Source: Codonopsis lanceolata (taxonomy: Eukaryota > Streptophyta > Magnoliopsida > Asterales > Campanulaceae). Taken from it: DNA of 64,000 bases. The DNA is taken from positions 78,087,254-78,151,253 of the forward strand of contig CM028378.1 in NCBI GenBank assembly GCA_013146195.2. The letters are read 5' to 3'. Made by a program: the position numbers and the translations under genes. Below the pieces are notes generated by a model, which saw only the letters and a program-made list of their open reading frames with translations, had not been told where the DNA came from and made no database searches. Shown piece after piece: positions 10,885 through 22,110 of this stretch (position 1 is its first letter; the number at the start of each line of letters is the position of its first letter).

Positions 10885-11963
10885 CTAGCACAAACACAAA
10901 CAAAGAAACATAATGTCGTCTACTAGCGAAGGTAAAGAAGTGAACCTATGATTCCTCGATACTTGGTCATGTTCTCTTTGCTTTCCCTTTTCTTCTTTGT
11001 CAAGATGGCAGGTAGACATTGGAGTTTCAAATGCTTTGGCTGAATCAAGACCAAACTTCTTGATTAGTTCCTTTGCATATTTGGTTTGGCCGATGAAGAT
11101 TCCGTCTCGAACTCGTTGTATCTGCAGCCCTAGAAAATAGGTAAGTTCGCCCATCATGCTCATCTCGAACTTGCTTTGCATCGCCTTCTCGAATCTTTGC
11201 ACAGCTTTGGTTAGTTGATCCAAAGATGATGTCGCCCACATAGATTTGTACTGTAAGAGAATGACCTTTGTGCTTGAGGATGAATAAAGTAGTGTCGATT
11301 CTTCCTCTCACGAATCCTTGTTCAATTAAGAACTTGGATAGAGTTTCATACCAAGCTCTAGGAGCTTGCTTCAGCCAAATAGAGAGCTTTCTTGAGTCGG
11401 TAGACGTGGTCGGTTTGTCCGAGATTGACAAATCCCTGAGGTCGTTCCACGTATACAGCTTCTTGAAGATCACCATTCGAAAGGCACTCTTAACGTCCAT
11501 CGATACACTTTGAAGTCCATGAACGATGCATAAGCTAGAAAGATTTCGATTGCTTCTAGTCTAGCAACAAGAGCAAATGTTTCATCAAAGTCAATTCCTT
11601 CTTCTCTGTCGGTAGCCACCGAGCAACTAATCTAGCTTTGTTTCGGTGACATTTCCATCTTCATCTCTTTTATTTCTCGAATACCCATTTGGTGCCGATG
11701 ACCGGATGATCGCTCGGTCTTTGAACTAAACTCCACACCTTACATCTTTCAAACCGGTTCAAATTCTTCTTCTTGCATAGCTTCAATCCGCTTATGATCT
11801 TCGATGGCTTCATCAATCTTCTTTGGTTCGAAGTTCGATACAAATGCATAAGCAAACAAAGTTTCTTCTCGAATCTTATTTCTCGCGAACTCCCCGTATT
11901 GAGATCACCAATGATTTGAGAAATGGGATGATCTCTTGCTTCGATAAGCTTGAGGAAGATCAC
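10885..11963 (-). pseudogene. Copia reverse transcriptase remnant
   Basis: The minus strand begins with the hinge RPSDHPVIGTKWVFEK (to about 11673), then MDVKSAF, LKQAPRAWYETLSKFL, QIYVGDIIFGSTN and MSMMGELTYFLGLQI, in copia order and close to the SIRE/Maximus type. The catalytic YVDD is YVGD here, so one metal-binding aspartate is lost. At least two frame changes (about 11240 and 11500) and gaps interrupt it. It cannot encode an active enzyme. It belongs to the same remnant as the integrase and gag pieces to its right and the LTR at 14174-15391. Confidence 0.8.
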
Positions 11964-12169
11964 TTCGGTGGATTCTTCCCTTAAGAATTCGGAGTTGGTT
12001 GAGAAGGAGATTCACCAAAATCTGTTCGAAAAAAATAGAGTCTTCAAAACTTTCATTTTCTCGTGAACAAGAAGGATGAGAGATCGTAAAGGTGCTTGGG
12101 GTAAAACAAGAGATGGGTTCGGGGTCAACAGATGAGTTGTTATTGGTATCGGTGAGGTCTCTTCTACGG

Positions 12170-13640
12170 TGAAGGGTTACCGATATTGGAGGGACGTAGT
12201 TGCCGCTTTTTTCGATAAGGATTGGAAGAAGATGCAGTATTTGTACTGCCTCATCATTATCGAATCATTAGCAACGCTCGGAGCCATTCTAGGCTCTAAC
12301 AAGTCATATTCATCAAAAAGAAACATGCACATGCATTCTAAGATTTTTAAGTTAGATTTATCGAAAATGCGAAATGCTTTTGAATGTTTGGAATACCCCT
12401 AAAAATTCCTTCGTCTCGATTTTGCATCAAATTTTCTCTATATTCTTTTCCATTGTAAAGAATAAAACATTTACACCGAAGATTTTAAGAAATCCAATGT
12501 TTGGGATCTTCCTCCATATTTCATATGGAGTTTTATTATGAAACTTGTTTACCGGGATCTATTTTGGGTAAAGCAAGCGGTATGACGTTGGATCTCGCCC
12601 GTAAATACTTCGGAAGTTTAGCTTCTCGCCAAGATTGTTCTAGCCGCTTCAATCGTTGTTCTCGTTCTTCCGCTCAACCTACACCATTTTGTTGAGGAGT
12701 ACCGCAGAGAAGTTGTGAGCGATCCCATGGTCATCGCAGATACTTTTCTACACCATTGTTTTTGAATTCAGCCGTTGAAACCGATCTTATGTCACAAATG
12801 TCTTCAAGCTTTTGAGTTTGAAGTCTTCTAAAAGTCACATGACTAGATCATATGTTTCATCTTTAGATGTCATAGTTTCAATCCAAGTGAATCTTGAGTA
12901 GTCATCAACTACTACAAGTGTGTACTTGTCTCCGAAATACCGGCCGTTGTAATAGGTCCAAAGAGATCCATATGCAGTAAGTTGAAGAGGTCTGCTTGTT
13001 GATAAAACAGACTTTCTTTTGAAGGAAGACTTGGAAAGTTTTCCTAGTTGACAAGCTTTACAACTTCGTCATGATCGGCAGACATCGTAGGTAGACCTTT
13101 GACAAGCCCATTTTTGGAGAGCTTGGAGAGGTGCTTGAAGTTGAGGTGATCGAGACGCTTGTGCCATAGCCACCGTTGTCACGAACATTGTTGGCTACTA
13201 GACACATGTTTGAGAATCTCCCTAGAAGATTTAAGTCCACGATATAGACGCTTTCCTTGTCTATTGCCGGCCAAGATTGTAGAGCATGATTCACTTGTGT
13301 CTTTGATGAGGCACCGGTTGGAGTTGAATTGGCATAGTAGTCCTTTGTCGCACTGTGATATGCTCGTAAGATTGTGCTTTAAACCACTTACTAGAGAAAC
13401 TTTGTTGATGGAGAGACTTCCTCTAGTAATTGAGCCATATCCAATTGTCTTTCCTCTTGCATTGTCTCCGAAGATAACGTGGGTCCTTTTTCTTGACTAT
13501 ATCTCAGAAGAAGACTGCTCCTACATTCCCAATCATGTGCCTTGAACAACCACTATCGCCTAGGTACCGATGTCTTTGTTTTCTCGATTCTATAGCCATG
13601 AAGCATTCCTCACGAATCGATCGTATGCTTGTCTCAAGGT
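12170..13640 (-). pseudogene. Copia protease/GAG-pre-integrase/integrase remnant
   Basis: In the minus sense the region starts with a protease-like YLGDSGCSRHM (about 13590). The GAG-pre-integrase region follows, with YIVDLNLLGRFSNMCLVA and, in other frames, HKRLDHLNFKHLSKLSKNGL. Then comes HMDLFGPI, typical of the start of the copia integrase core. Many stops and frame changes prevent a single reading frame. The rest, down to 12170, is too decayed to place the catalytic DDE residues. Confidence 0.65.
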
Positions 13641-13679
13641 TTCCTTAGATCCTTTTTGAAAGAATCAAACCGGCTATTT

Positions 13680-14106
13680 GGATGTATGTATATTTTCGTT
13701 GTCTCTTGTGTCTTGGTCTCCTTCCAAGTATTCTACAAGAGCTTCCCACATCTCTTTTGCGCGGTTGTACATCGAATCACTTGGTCTGGTAGGTGCTTGT
13801 GTCTGTGAGAGAGTCGGTGATTATATTGATTGCTTTCTTCAGTCAAGTTCAACCCGGCTTTCTATCGTCCTCGTCCATTCTCGATTCTTTTCTTTAGGAA
13901 CTTGCGCAGGTTCCAAATGATGGAGGCTAGAAGATTTGCCTTCATTGGTACATGTTGACTGCGCAAAGTGACACATTTCCATAATCGTTGTCAATAGAGT
14001 TCATGAATCTCATTACTTTATCCTTCCATACATCAAAATGTCCTTCGTCCAATATTGGGACGTGGTTAGCATTAGATGTAGGCGACATATAGTGTGTTTG
14101 TGCCAT
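13680..14106 (-). pseudogene. Copia gag remnant
   Basis: A minus-strand ATG at about 14106 opens MAQTHYMSPTSNANHVPIL and then FDVWKDKVMRFMNSID, which matches the N-terminal gag style of SIRE-like copia elements (F-x-W-K-x-x-M). It lies about 55 bp inside the primer-binding site at 14161, as expected for gag. Frame is lost after about 40 codons, and most of the capsid and the zinc knuckle appear deleted before the protease segment. Confidence 0.6.
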
Positions 14107-14160
14107 TATGTCGTATCTCTCAAGAGTTTAATCTTGGAAAAACTTGTTTTCGAAGAGTAA

Positions 14161-14172
14161 GGCTCGATACCA
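14161..14172 (-). other. Primer-binding site (initiator Met tRNA type)
   Basis: The minus strand reads TGGTATCGAGCC next to the LTR end at 14174. This is the common plant LTR-retrotransposon primer site complementary to the initiator-methionine tRNA 3' end, with a small deviation. Confidence 0.75.
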
Positions 14173-14173
14173 A

Positions 14174-15391
14174 TGTGGGTCCCAATGAGCACAATAATAA
14201 GCTAGAAGGGGGGTTGAATAGCACAATTTTAATAAGTTCCTTGAAGTTACTTGCAATCTATAAAAGAATCAAGTAGCGGAAGACCTTCAAGAAAGTTGTT
14301 CCAGTCTGCCGATAAGGACTACCTAGAGACCTTTCTGATTACTTAAGTTCTCATTTGAAATGGATGAAGTAAACAATGAAACTAAGCAATTCAATAATTA
14401 AATGCATGACATGAAGGAAATAACACAAGTATTTTGGGATGGTTCACACTATAATGAGTGCTACGTCCACCACCAAGGCAATCAACCTTGGATTTAAATT
14501 GTGCACTATGTTTTCCACTTAGATCAATTACAAAGAATATCCCTAATGGATCGTGTACAAAATATTGACTTGTGTTTGGGTCTAGGGAATTAAATATACA
14601 GAAATACAAGATATTTAATTGTGTAATATAGTTAATGGAAGTAAACAACAAGAAGAATAAAACAATAAATGTTGAAGAGCACTTCTTGTTGTTGACGAGG
14701 ACTTCTAGATCTGTTGAGGATCTATTGAATGCACTGGTGAAAGACTTGGAGTTGTATAGATTCGAGCAATTCTTTAAGTGTTCGATTGATTACATGCAGG
14801 TTGTCTTCATGTTCAGTCTTCAATATTTAAAGCGGTGCACTTCAAAAGATCCGTTGGAGAAGGCGAAGACTTCAACAACTCTTTTCATAAATGCATTAAA
14901 TGCATGGTCAAGGAATTTCGTCTTCACAGATAACTAGAGCAGATAATCATTTCTCGAGATCTTAAAAAGGTGGGCGATTTGGTGTCGATCTCGAGAGATG
15001 AAGGTAGGGACGATGCAGCTTTTTGCTTACTCGAAAAGTATTCCTTTTCGCTGAAAGTTGCTTTCGGCTTGACATGTCGAGAAATGACTTGGATTAATTC
15101 AAATATCATATGGGAATAAGTTTGAATTAATCCAGCTAGCTTTGATCTGGAGAGGACACGTAGAAGCAGAACAGCTGGACACGAGGTCTACCGTTCTTTA
15201 AGCTTTGAGCAGGTCTTCCGGTGAAGCAGAGAAGAGGTCTTCCGATGTTCTTGAAAAAGTCCTACAAAAACTATACAAGACAAAATTCTATACACAGTTG
15301 CCACGCTAATCGATACGCAGCCCGATTAGCCACTGAAGTATAAAACTAATGTAATGACTGATCAGATATAAATTTAACATAAGAATCAACA
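14174..15391 (-). mobile_element. Copia 5' LTR
   Basis: On the minus strand the LTR starts TGTTGATTC (15391) and ends GGGACCCACA (14174), giving 1218 bp with TG...CA ends. It is followed at once by a primer-binding site, which fixes it as the 5' LTR of the minus-strand copia remnant at 10.3-14.1 kb. A second copy of the family is the solo LTR at 60368-61620; shared strings include GTGGGTCCCAATG, GTGCTACGTCCACCACCAAGGC and GGATCGTGTACAAAATATTGAC. No 3' LTR is found for this element. The right flank is TAAAG, but without the partner LTR no TSD can be checked. Confidence 0.8.
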
Positions 15392-16596
15392 TAAAGAATG
15401 ACGTGCGTCTAGAGCACATAATGACTCTCATTCGACTTCATTTCTAATACCCGTATTATCCTCTATGAACCTATACATTTTTGCCGTCGCCCTTTAAGAG
15501 AGCTTGATTTGGAATGAATAATATTATTTTTGTATTCTTGTTGGGAAATGTATGCTTCATAAAGGTTTTGTGCTTATTGTTGATGTTGATATTTGAAATT
15601 GTTGGATGGTGGTGAAAAAAAAGTAAAGAAAAGAAAACATCCCCCTTGGAAAGCAATGAAAAGAATATAACAAAAGAAAAGAAAAGAAAAAAATCAAATG
15701 GTGGCCACAAAAGAAAGAATGAAAAAAAATGTCATTGTTTTTAATTCTCTCAAAGAGATATAAGGGTGAAACTTGATTGTCATGGTAGATGAGACACATT
15801 TTCAACCCAAGGTTTAATGTTTAAGGGGTTGTTGAAGTGAGGTTTTGGTATTTGAAAAGTGTGTGCTTTCTTGAAGTATGTCATCATGTGAAGACTTCAA
15901 ATTCTTTGCTCTCTTGTCTTGCTATCATATCCTTCATTTGTAGCCCAAACCTTGGCCGAACATTACAAGTTAATTTGAAAAGTCCTATTGATATTGTCAT
16001 ACCGTGTGTTCTTGTTTTGCCTTGTTAAACAAATATTAGTTGATGACTCATTTGTTTTGACGCATTTCGTATCTCGGTTGGCCGTTCAATCTTAGCTAGA
16101 ACATTGATACTTTTGGGTAAAAAAAATGTTTTATAAATTTAATGATTGTTTGATGATTGTTTTCTAACATATGAATCAATTCATATCTCAATTATCCATG
16201 TTTATAATCTTAGGGTTGATCTCTTGGATGGTAATGCTTGTGGGATCTTAATTGACCGCCGCCTTCATTTTATGTTGTTCTCCAGCTTTTCCATGATTCA
16301 TTTTCTTTTCCCGGGAATTTCCTTCTATTTTGTGCTATTTTTGAGTTAATTATGCCTTGGAAATATCATTATTTGTGTATTTGTATTTAATGTAGGTTTT
16401 CAAGCATAATCAAGCATTTATATGATGTTTAGCATTAAGTTCGAGGCAATTATGGGCTAAAAAGTTGAATTGCAAATTATTTGGTCAAAGTTCATTAAAT
16501 CCGTTAAATATTCCAAGGCAATTCAGGATTAACAGAGGCTAACAACGCTAACGAGGATGAAATTGAGAGAGCTGGGAGAGGAAGGACCTTCGGCGC
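15392..16596. other. Old LTR-retroelement DNA, left part
   Basis: No gene. The text style (A/G-rich tract at 15615-15690, pyrimidine-rich LTR-like DNA further right) fits non-coding 3' and LTR sequence of an old gypsy element, into which the TRIM at 16597 inserted. I cannot define its left boundary. Confidence 0.35.
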
Positions 16597-17195
16597 TGTA
16601 ATACCCCAATCCCACATCGGGTAGATGTGGGACTTGTGTTTGATTTATAAGGTAGTCATGCGCTACTACGTACTGGGCACCAACATCATCCATGGACTTT
16701 CGGGTCGGCTTATGGTAGGCCTGATGACCCAAGGTGCTGCGTGCTCGGTGGGTCAGTGTGTGGGTTACACGTAGCGGACCGGGCTCTCGGGCTCGGGTCG
16801 TTATAAATGGTATCATAGCGGGTCCTGACCAGAAATGTGGGAACAAAGTGCTGTGCAGAGGACCAAAGTGGTACACCGCAGAAGGTGGGAGCCACCTCTT
16901 GATCCCCGTAGAAGCCACCTCTTGAGTCTTGCATCACCCGGGGTACGATTCGGCCTTGACGAGGACGTCAAGGATTTGAGTGGGGGAGATTGTAATACCC
17001 CAATCCCACATCGTGTAGATGTGGGACTTGTGTTTGATTTATAAAGTAGCCATGCGCTACTACTGGGAACCAATATCATCCATGGACTTTTGGGTCGGCT
17101 TGTGGTGGGCCTGATTACCCAAGGTGTTGCGTGCTCGGTGGGCCAATGTGTGGGCTACACGTAGCAGATCGGGCTCTCGGGCTCGGGTCGTTACA
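16597..17195 (+). mobile_element. Complete TRIM retrotransposon
   Basis: Two direct repeats, 16597-16805 and 16991-17195, start TGTAATACCCCAATCCCAC and end GGGTCGTTA(T/C)A. They flank a 185-bp internal region. This begins with the primer-binding site TGGTATCATAGC (16808-16819) and ends with the polypurine tract TGGGGGAGAT (16981-16990). The flanks GGCGC and AGCGC match at four of five bases, an aged TSD. There is no coding capacity. Size, PBS and PPT define a terminal-repeat retrotransposon in miniature. A solo LTR of the same family is at 4212-4414. Confidence 0.88.
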
Positions 17196-17200
17196 AGCGC

Positions 17201-17809
17201 TCATCCCAGAAATAGAAGGGGCATCAGCGTAATTTCTCGAAGCTTCCTGTTGCGTTGTCACCCATCTGGCGGAGCCACGTGTCACCCAGCCACTTAGCCC
17301 TTGAACCGCGTCATCCTCCATGGACCCAGATCCAGATCCAGCCCAATCCAGCCCCTTCAGCCCGCCTTTCCACCCAACTCCCTCTTTCATGCCGCCCCGT
17401 TTCCACCATGGGCGATCCACGTGTCTTTGCCTGGGTTACCCACCTCTTGGCTACGACCCACATCACTTTTCTTCCCCATTTTGCCCTCAAATCTCTTCTA
17501 ATCTCCCCAAAATGCCCCTGCCTCCTCCAATTGCTTCTTTTTTAATCTTCATAGCCAGCCATTATTCAGGAAAAAAAAGTCTTCATTTCGGGACATTGCT
17601 CCCAAAATGGGGCACCTGCCCCATTTCTTCCAAAAAATTATTCATTTCCTCCATTTATTGATCACCCTTGATGGTTTGGAGCTTCAAATCAAGAGCCAAG
17701 GATGCATCTACAAATGATTTCAACCCCGGATTTGTGATTTGTTCGGTTTAATTCTTCCGATCTCTATTTTATGATAGTTGTTATGATTTGTAGGGTTGAT
17801 TAATTTTAT
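17201..17809. other. Old LTR-like DNA, middle part
   Basis: C-rich region with repeated CCAGATCCAGATCCAG and proline-like frames in all phases, then AT-rich sequence. I read it as the U3/R part of an old gypsy LTR that carries the TRIM. No gene is supported. Confidence 0.35.
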
Positions 17810-18002
17810 GGGTAATGCTAAGGCCACTCTAATAGCACTTAATTTTGGGTACCAAATGATGTAGTTTCAAATGTATCATCTTATTTGGTATTTTATGGGC
17901 TCCACTATAAGTTAAAAAATTATATTAATAATATGACACATAAGATGCCACATCATTTGGTACCCAAAATTCAGTGCTATTAGAGTGGCCCTAGCATTAC
18001 CC
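17810..18002. mobile_element. Mutator-type MITE, 193 bp
   Basis: Terminal inverted repeats of about 52 bp begin GGGTAATGCTAAGGCCACTC, and the other end mirrors it with two mismatches. The flanks are TAATTTTAT (17801-17809) and TAATTTTTT (18003-18011), a 9-bp target duplication with one mismatch, as expected for Mutator-like elements. There is no coding capacity. Confidence 0.85.
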
Positions 18003-18851
18003 TAATTTTTTAAATGTTAAATTGGTTTGTGCTTAAATTATTTATGGAAATGCAATTATTTTTCTATGTCAAACATAGTGATTTAATTTAATCTATCTCT
18101 TTTTTTAGTACACATTCATGTTGAGTTACCATTTTTTGAGTTTAATGCTTTTATTTAACTGACCATTAATTAAATTATTTTAGAAATACTTAGGATCCAC
18201 GAGAGCTACCTTTGTATTTCAGACCAATCAATTTAATAGTTGGTGTTTTATGATATACACCGATAACCATTAGATCATCACTAGAATTATAGGATAAGAT
18301 GCGAGAGCCCGTCCTATTAATTCTGAAAATCACAATAATTGTTTGCGTTACGTGAGACCGAGAGGAGATTGTGCGTAGATAGTCATTGGGTATTTACTTT
18401 GACATGTGGCTATTTTCTCCTATGTTATAATATGCGAGAGCCCGTAGCTAGGAGTTGTAGCTAGATTTGCTATACGTTGCGAGAGCCGTAGTGAATATAA
18501 TAGTGCGCCCGACTACGAAGACTTGAATTAAAGAAGAACATAAAGAGGATTACATTAAACGTTGGCTAGACTAGAAATATTGTACTCCTATCTTTTTATC
18601 TTGATTTGTTGTTGCCAAACAACCTTCGCGTTAGTTTAGAATTTAACTGCTTTCTTAGATTTTAAAAAAAATATTTTTAGATTTTAATTCATTTTCTTTT
18701 CGTTCAAATATAATTAGTTCACCTAATTTTTGTATTTACTTGGAGTGAGAATTACGTACATTCTCTGTGGGATCGATATTCATACTTAGGTACATTTTAT
18801 TACTTAATACGAACTGGTATTCTTTCTCGAGTTACATTTTTGTGCACATCA
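18003..18851. other. Old LTR-like DNA, right end
   Basis: AT-rich DNA with three GCGAGAGCC(C) strings (about 18302, 18433, 18479). It ends TTTGTGCACATCA at 18851, directly against pararetroviral coding sequence. That end has the CA of an LTR terminus, but I could not find the other terminus. No gene. Confidence 0.35.
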
Positions 18852-20765
18852 GTTTTGCATCCTTGATCATCATTACCAGTGGAATGTCATGTCATTCGTC
18901 TTAAAAAATGCCTCATCCCCCTTTCAAAAGGTAATGGTAATCATGTTTGAAGCAATTCTTTCAAATAAACTAGTTTACATCAATGACATACGAATATTCT
19001 CTCCTGATGAGGAGTCCCATGTAGCCTTAGTCTCCCAGTTCCACTCCCTAAAAACTCAGTACGGTATAATGCTCTCAGAAAAGAAAATGGAAGTTGGCGT
19101 CTCATCCATTGATTTTCTAGGGATGAAAATATCTAATGGTAAATACCATCTCCAACCCCACATTGGTCAAGAGCTGCATAGGTTCCCAGATGTTCTATCC
19201 TCACAGAAAGAAATCTAGCAGTTTCTTGGATTAATCAACTATATGACAGATTTCTTACCAAAGCTATCTATCCATACAGTATGACTGTTCCCATGCTCAA
19301 AAAAGATCATCCCCCTTGGACTGCAAGACAAACTGAAGCGGTTAAGTCAATCAAAAAGCTGGCAAGCACTATGCCCCCTTTAAAAATTCCTACTTCGTCA
19401 GAACAAAGGATCCTTCTGACAGACGCAAGTGATGAATATTGGGCAGTTGCCCTTTTTGTCCAAAGTGAAGATAATCAAAGAACAATATGTGGATACAAAA
19501 GTGGAATATTTAAGCCATCCAAACAACACTACAATTCCACGTTCAAAGAAATCATTGTAGTCAAAAGAGAAATAAAAAAAAAATTCAAGTTCCATCTAAT
19601 CGGGCACGAGTTTCAAGTCAAGATGGACATGCCCTCTTTCCCCCGCATGCTCCAATTTAAGAAAAAAATGTTTCCCCAAGCACAACTTCTAAGATGATCG
19701 AATTGGTTCTCCCAGTGGAAATTCATTGTCAAACATATCAAAGGAACATCAAATGTCCTCGTGGACTTTCTCTCAAGGCCAAAAAAATATAAAAAGGCAT
19801 GTAGAATTTCCAAAGAAACCAACTTTGAACATAGATTCAATATCGTCCCAATGGTGTTCCCCAACAACGCAGCTCCTCCCTCCTCTTCTAACCCTGAAAC
19901 ACCAGCCCCTGCTTTCCCTGAGTCGTTCCCTATTTTCTCTCTCCCTGACGAAATAGCAGAAGCTATTACAGACATAACACTCAAGCGGAAGGCCATTCCA
20001 AATTACCAAAATTTCCTTACCATCCTTCTCCACTGCCATGGTCTCTTCATGAAAGGTCTCAAATTCCATCCAGACTATCCTTTCCTTAATATCTTCCATA
20101 TCGATTACATGTTCCGATTCCCTTAAGAAGCACTTTGTTTCTTTTAGTATTTGTTTGAAACATCTACCATAGGAATCTCGTTTAACTCTATTAAAATCCT
20201 CTCATACATCTTCCAGTGTGAACTTAACAATGTCCCACCCCAGTCCCACAACTTGTTCAAACTATTCCAGTGGTTTCTTCCAGCTCACCAATGGACGCAA
20301 CAGTTGTCTTCCTGCGGTAAGCCATATGTGACCATAATGTTTCGGTGACCGTTCTCATACCTCCCTCCCCCAACAATTAGAAATCAAGGGCATTCATTTA
20401 TTTACCATGCTCCTATGGCAGTCATCTTTGATTGGTTTGATATTAATCCAGTAGGAACCACTTGCGCGATGCGTAATTTTGAACTTTTCATAAACACAAA
20501 AAATGCTCTTACCTGAGCCAAAATGATCAATCGCCAAACCATCCCCTCTCAGATCATGTTAGGAGTGCAAGCTTGGATAGATGGCCACCCTATTTCATCC
20601 AAGTGGATTGACGCGCTTGATCAATGGGGCATGTCTAACATTATCCCAACTTTTGAAACATTTGAATCAGTGGATAATGAGGACTTGGGTTTTGATGATA
20701 ACAGTGAGGGATCTTACCCTGATCCATACGAAGATGACCAATCTCATTCGGATTCCCGTTGGTAA
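18852..20765 (+). pseudogene. Endogenous pararetrovirus (Caulimoviridae) fragment
   Basis: The plus strand encodes the C-terminal reverse transcriptase and the RNase H of a Caulimoviridae-type polyprotein (florendovirus/petuvirus-like), then a downstream region with an acidic end (about 20660-20765). Visible motifs are FQKVM, LVYINDIRIFS, GIMLSEKKM, FLGMKISNGKY, LLTDASDEYW and VDFLSRPK. The catalytic Y-x-DD box reads YIND, so one metal-binding aspartate is asparagine. Breaks are a TAG at 19216, a frame change near 19280, a TGA at 19695, a TAA at 20124 and further stops to about 20517. The fragment starts abruptly at 18852 next to an LTR-like end; capsid, movement protein and protease parts are absent. 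It is a dead integrated copy without replication capacity. Confidence 0.8.
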
Positions 20766-20835
20766 TAACGTCATTGCTCACGTCATTATATAATTATTGC
20801 TTTCTAGACGTCATTGCTTACGCTATTGAAAGAAC

Positions 20836-20942
20836 GCGATGCCACGGAATCTCAATATGGGACGATGTTACTGTCAATGTTGCAGTGAATGTTGCAACAT
20901 TAGCGGTAACATCGTCCCCATATTGAGATTCCGTGGCATCGC
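20836..20942. repeat. Long inverted repeat (hairpin)
   Basis: The left arm (20836-20871) and right arm (20906-20942) are reverse complements over about 36 bp with one extra C. The core is CCACGGAATCTCAATATGG and its mirror. The loop of about 34 nt contains GTTGCAACAT (20891-20900). It lies between the pararetroviral fragment and the copia gag remnant. Confidence 0.85.
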
Positions 20943-20984
20943 TGCTGAGTATCGAAACCTACTCTTGATATCACTAAAAGTCGA

Positions 20985-22110
20985 TTACGTTTAAAAAGCG
21001 TGATGGATTCTCGGTATGAGAGACGTGGTTCGATCCTCTACTCTCACAAATGCTAATTATTCTATATGGAAAGTCAAGATGCGTGATCTTCATCAAATCC
21101 ATTGATGAAAGAGCGTGGTTCTTTGTTTTAAATGGTTGGAGTCCTCCCAAAGCGTAGATTCTGATGGTGATGTCAAGATCACCAAAGAATCTGAGTGGAC
21201 CAATGATGATAGGAATACTGCTTCTTTTAACTCGAAAGCCTTGTATGCTATTTATAAGGCCTTAGATGCAAATACTTTTAGGTGATAGCAAATTATGAGT
21301 TCGCCAAAGATGTGTGGAGGCCCTTCGGACTTTATGTGAAGGACGCCGTGTTGCTCTTCTTTTCTAAACTAAAAAATACCCGCACTCCGGGCCTTGCCTT
21401 GAATGTCGTTTGTTTGTGATTCTCGATTCTCGAAATGCAGATGTTTCAGCCTAATGTGTCACCCGATGTTGCAACATCGGGAGCAACATCGAGAGACATT
21501 GTGCGAAACAGAACAATTTCTTCGTTTTTTAATTCCACAATTGCAGAGGATGATGGTGACACGGATTCAGACCTGCTAGAAAGGTTACAAAGAGCTGTAC
21601 AAAGATTGGGAAAAGAGAGCTCATCAAGTTATAGTGCTTGGAAAGGCAAACGAACTGCTGAAAAAGGCTAATGAAGAACAAAAAGAATGCATAGTGAGGC
21701 CGGAGAGTGTCCTAAGTAGAAAGGATGTGGAGATTGAGAAGTTAAGGAGACTTTCTCAAGCAAAAAAGACCATGACCAAGTGGAATTCTAGCAAACAAAA
21801 GGTTGATGATCTGCTGAATTCTGGTAATACTTCTAGATCAGGTATTGGTTTTGTCCCTAAGGTATTTGTGAAAGAGGAAGAAGGAACATCTGGAACCAAA
21901 CAGACCAATGAAAGTTTTTCTCGAAATCGCTTTTCTCGTGAAAAACCGAGAGTAAGAAAGAAAAATTATGTTTGTCACTTCGCCATAAGCTCGCGTCACA
22001 TACAACCTTTTTGTTTTTCTCGAAAAAGGCCATGTATGAGAATGAAATGAGGCAAGATTTCTTGACTCATTGCGCCTAACGTTGCAACATTGGCGTATTA
22101 CTGAAGCCTC
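20985..22110 (+). pseudogene. SIRE-like copia gag remnant
   Basis: Across shifting plus frames the region carries NANYSIWKVKM, SPPKA, ESEWTNDDRNTASFNSKAL and IYKALDAN, then a coiled-coil-like stretch with LLNSGNTSRSGIGFVPK. A degenerate zinc knuckle CHFAISSRHIQPFCF follows (about 21970-22020), in which the second cysteine is lost. This is the order of gag in SIRE/Maximus-type copia elements, where gag packages RNA. Frame changes near 21060, 21290, 21400 and 21670 inactivate it. Confidence 0.7.
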
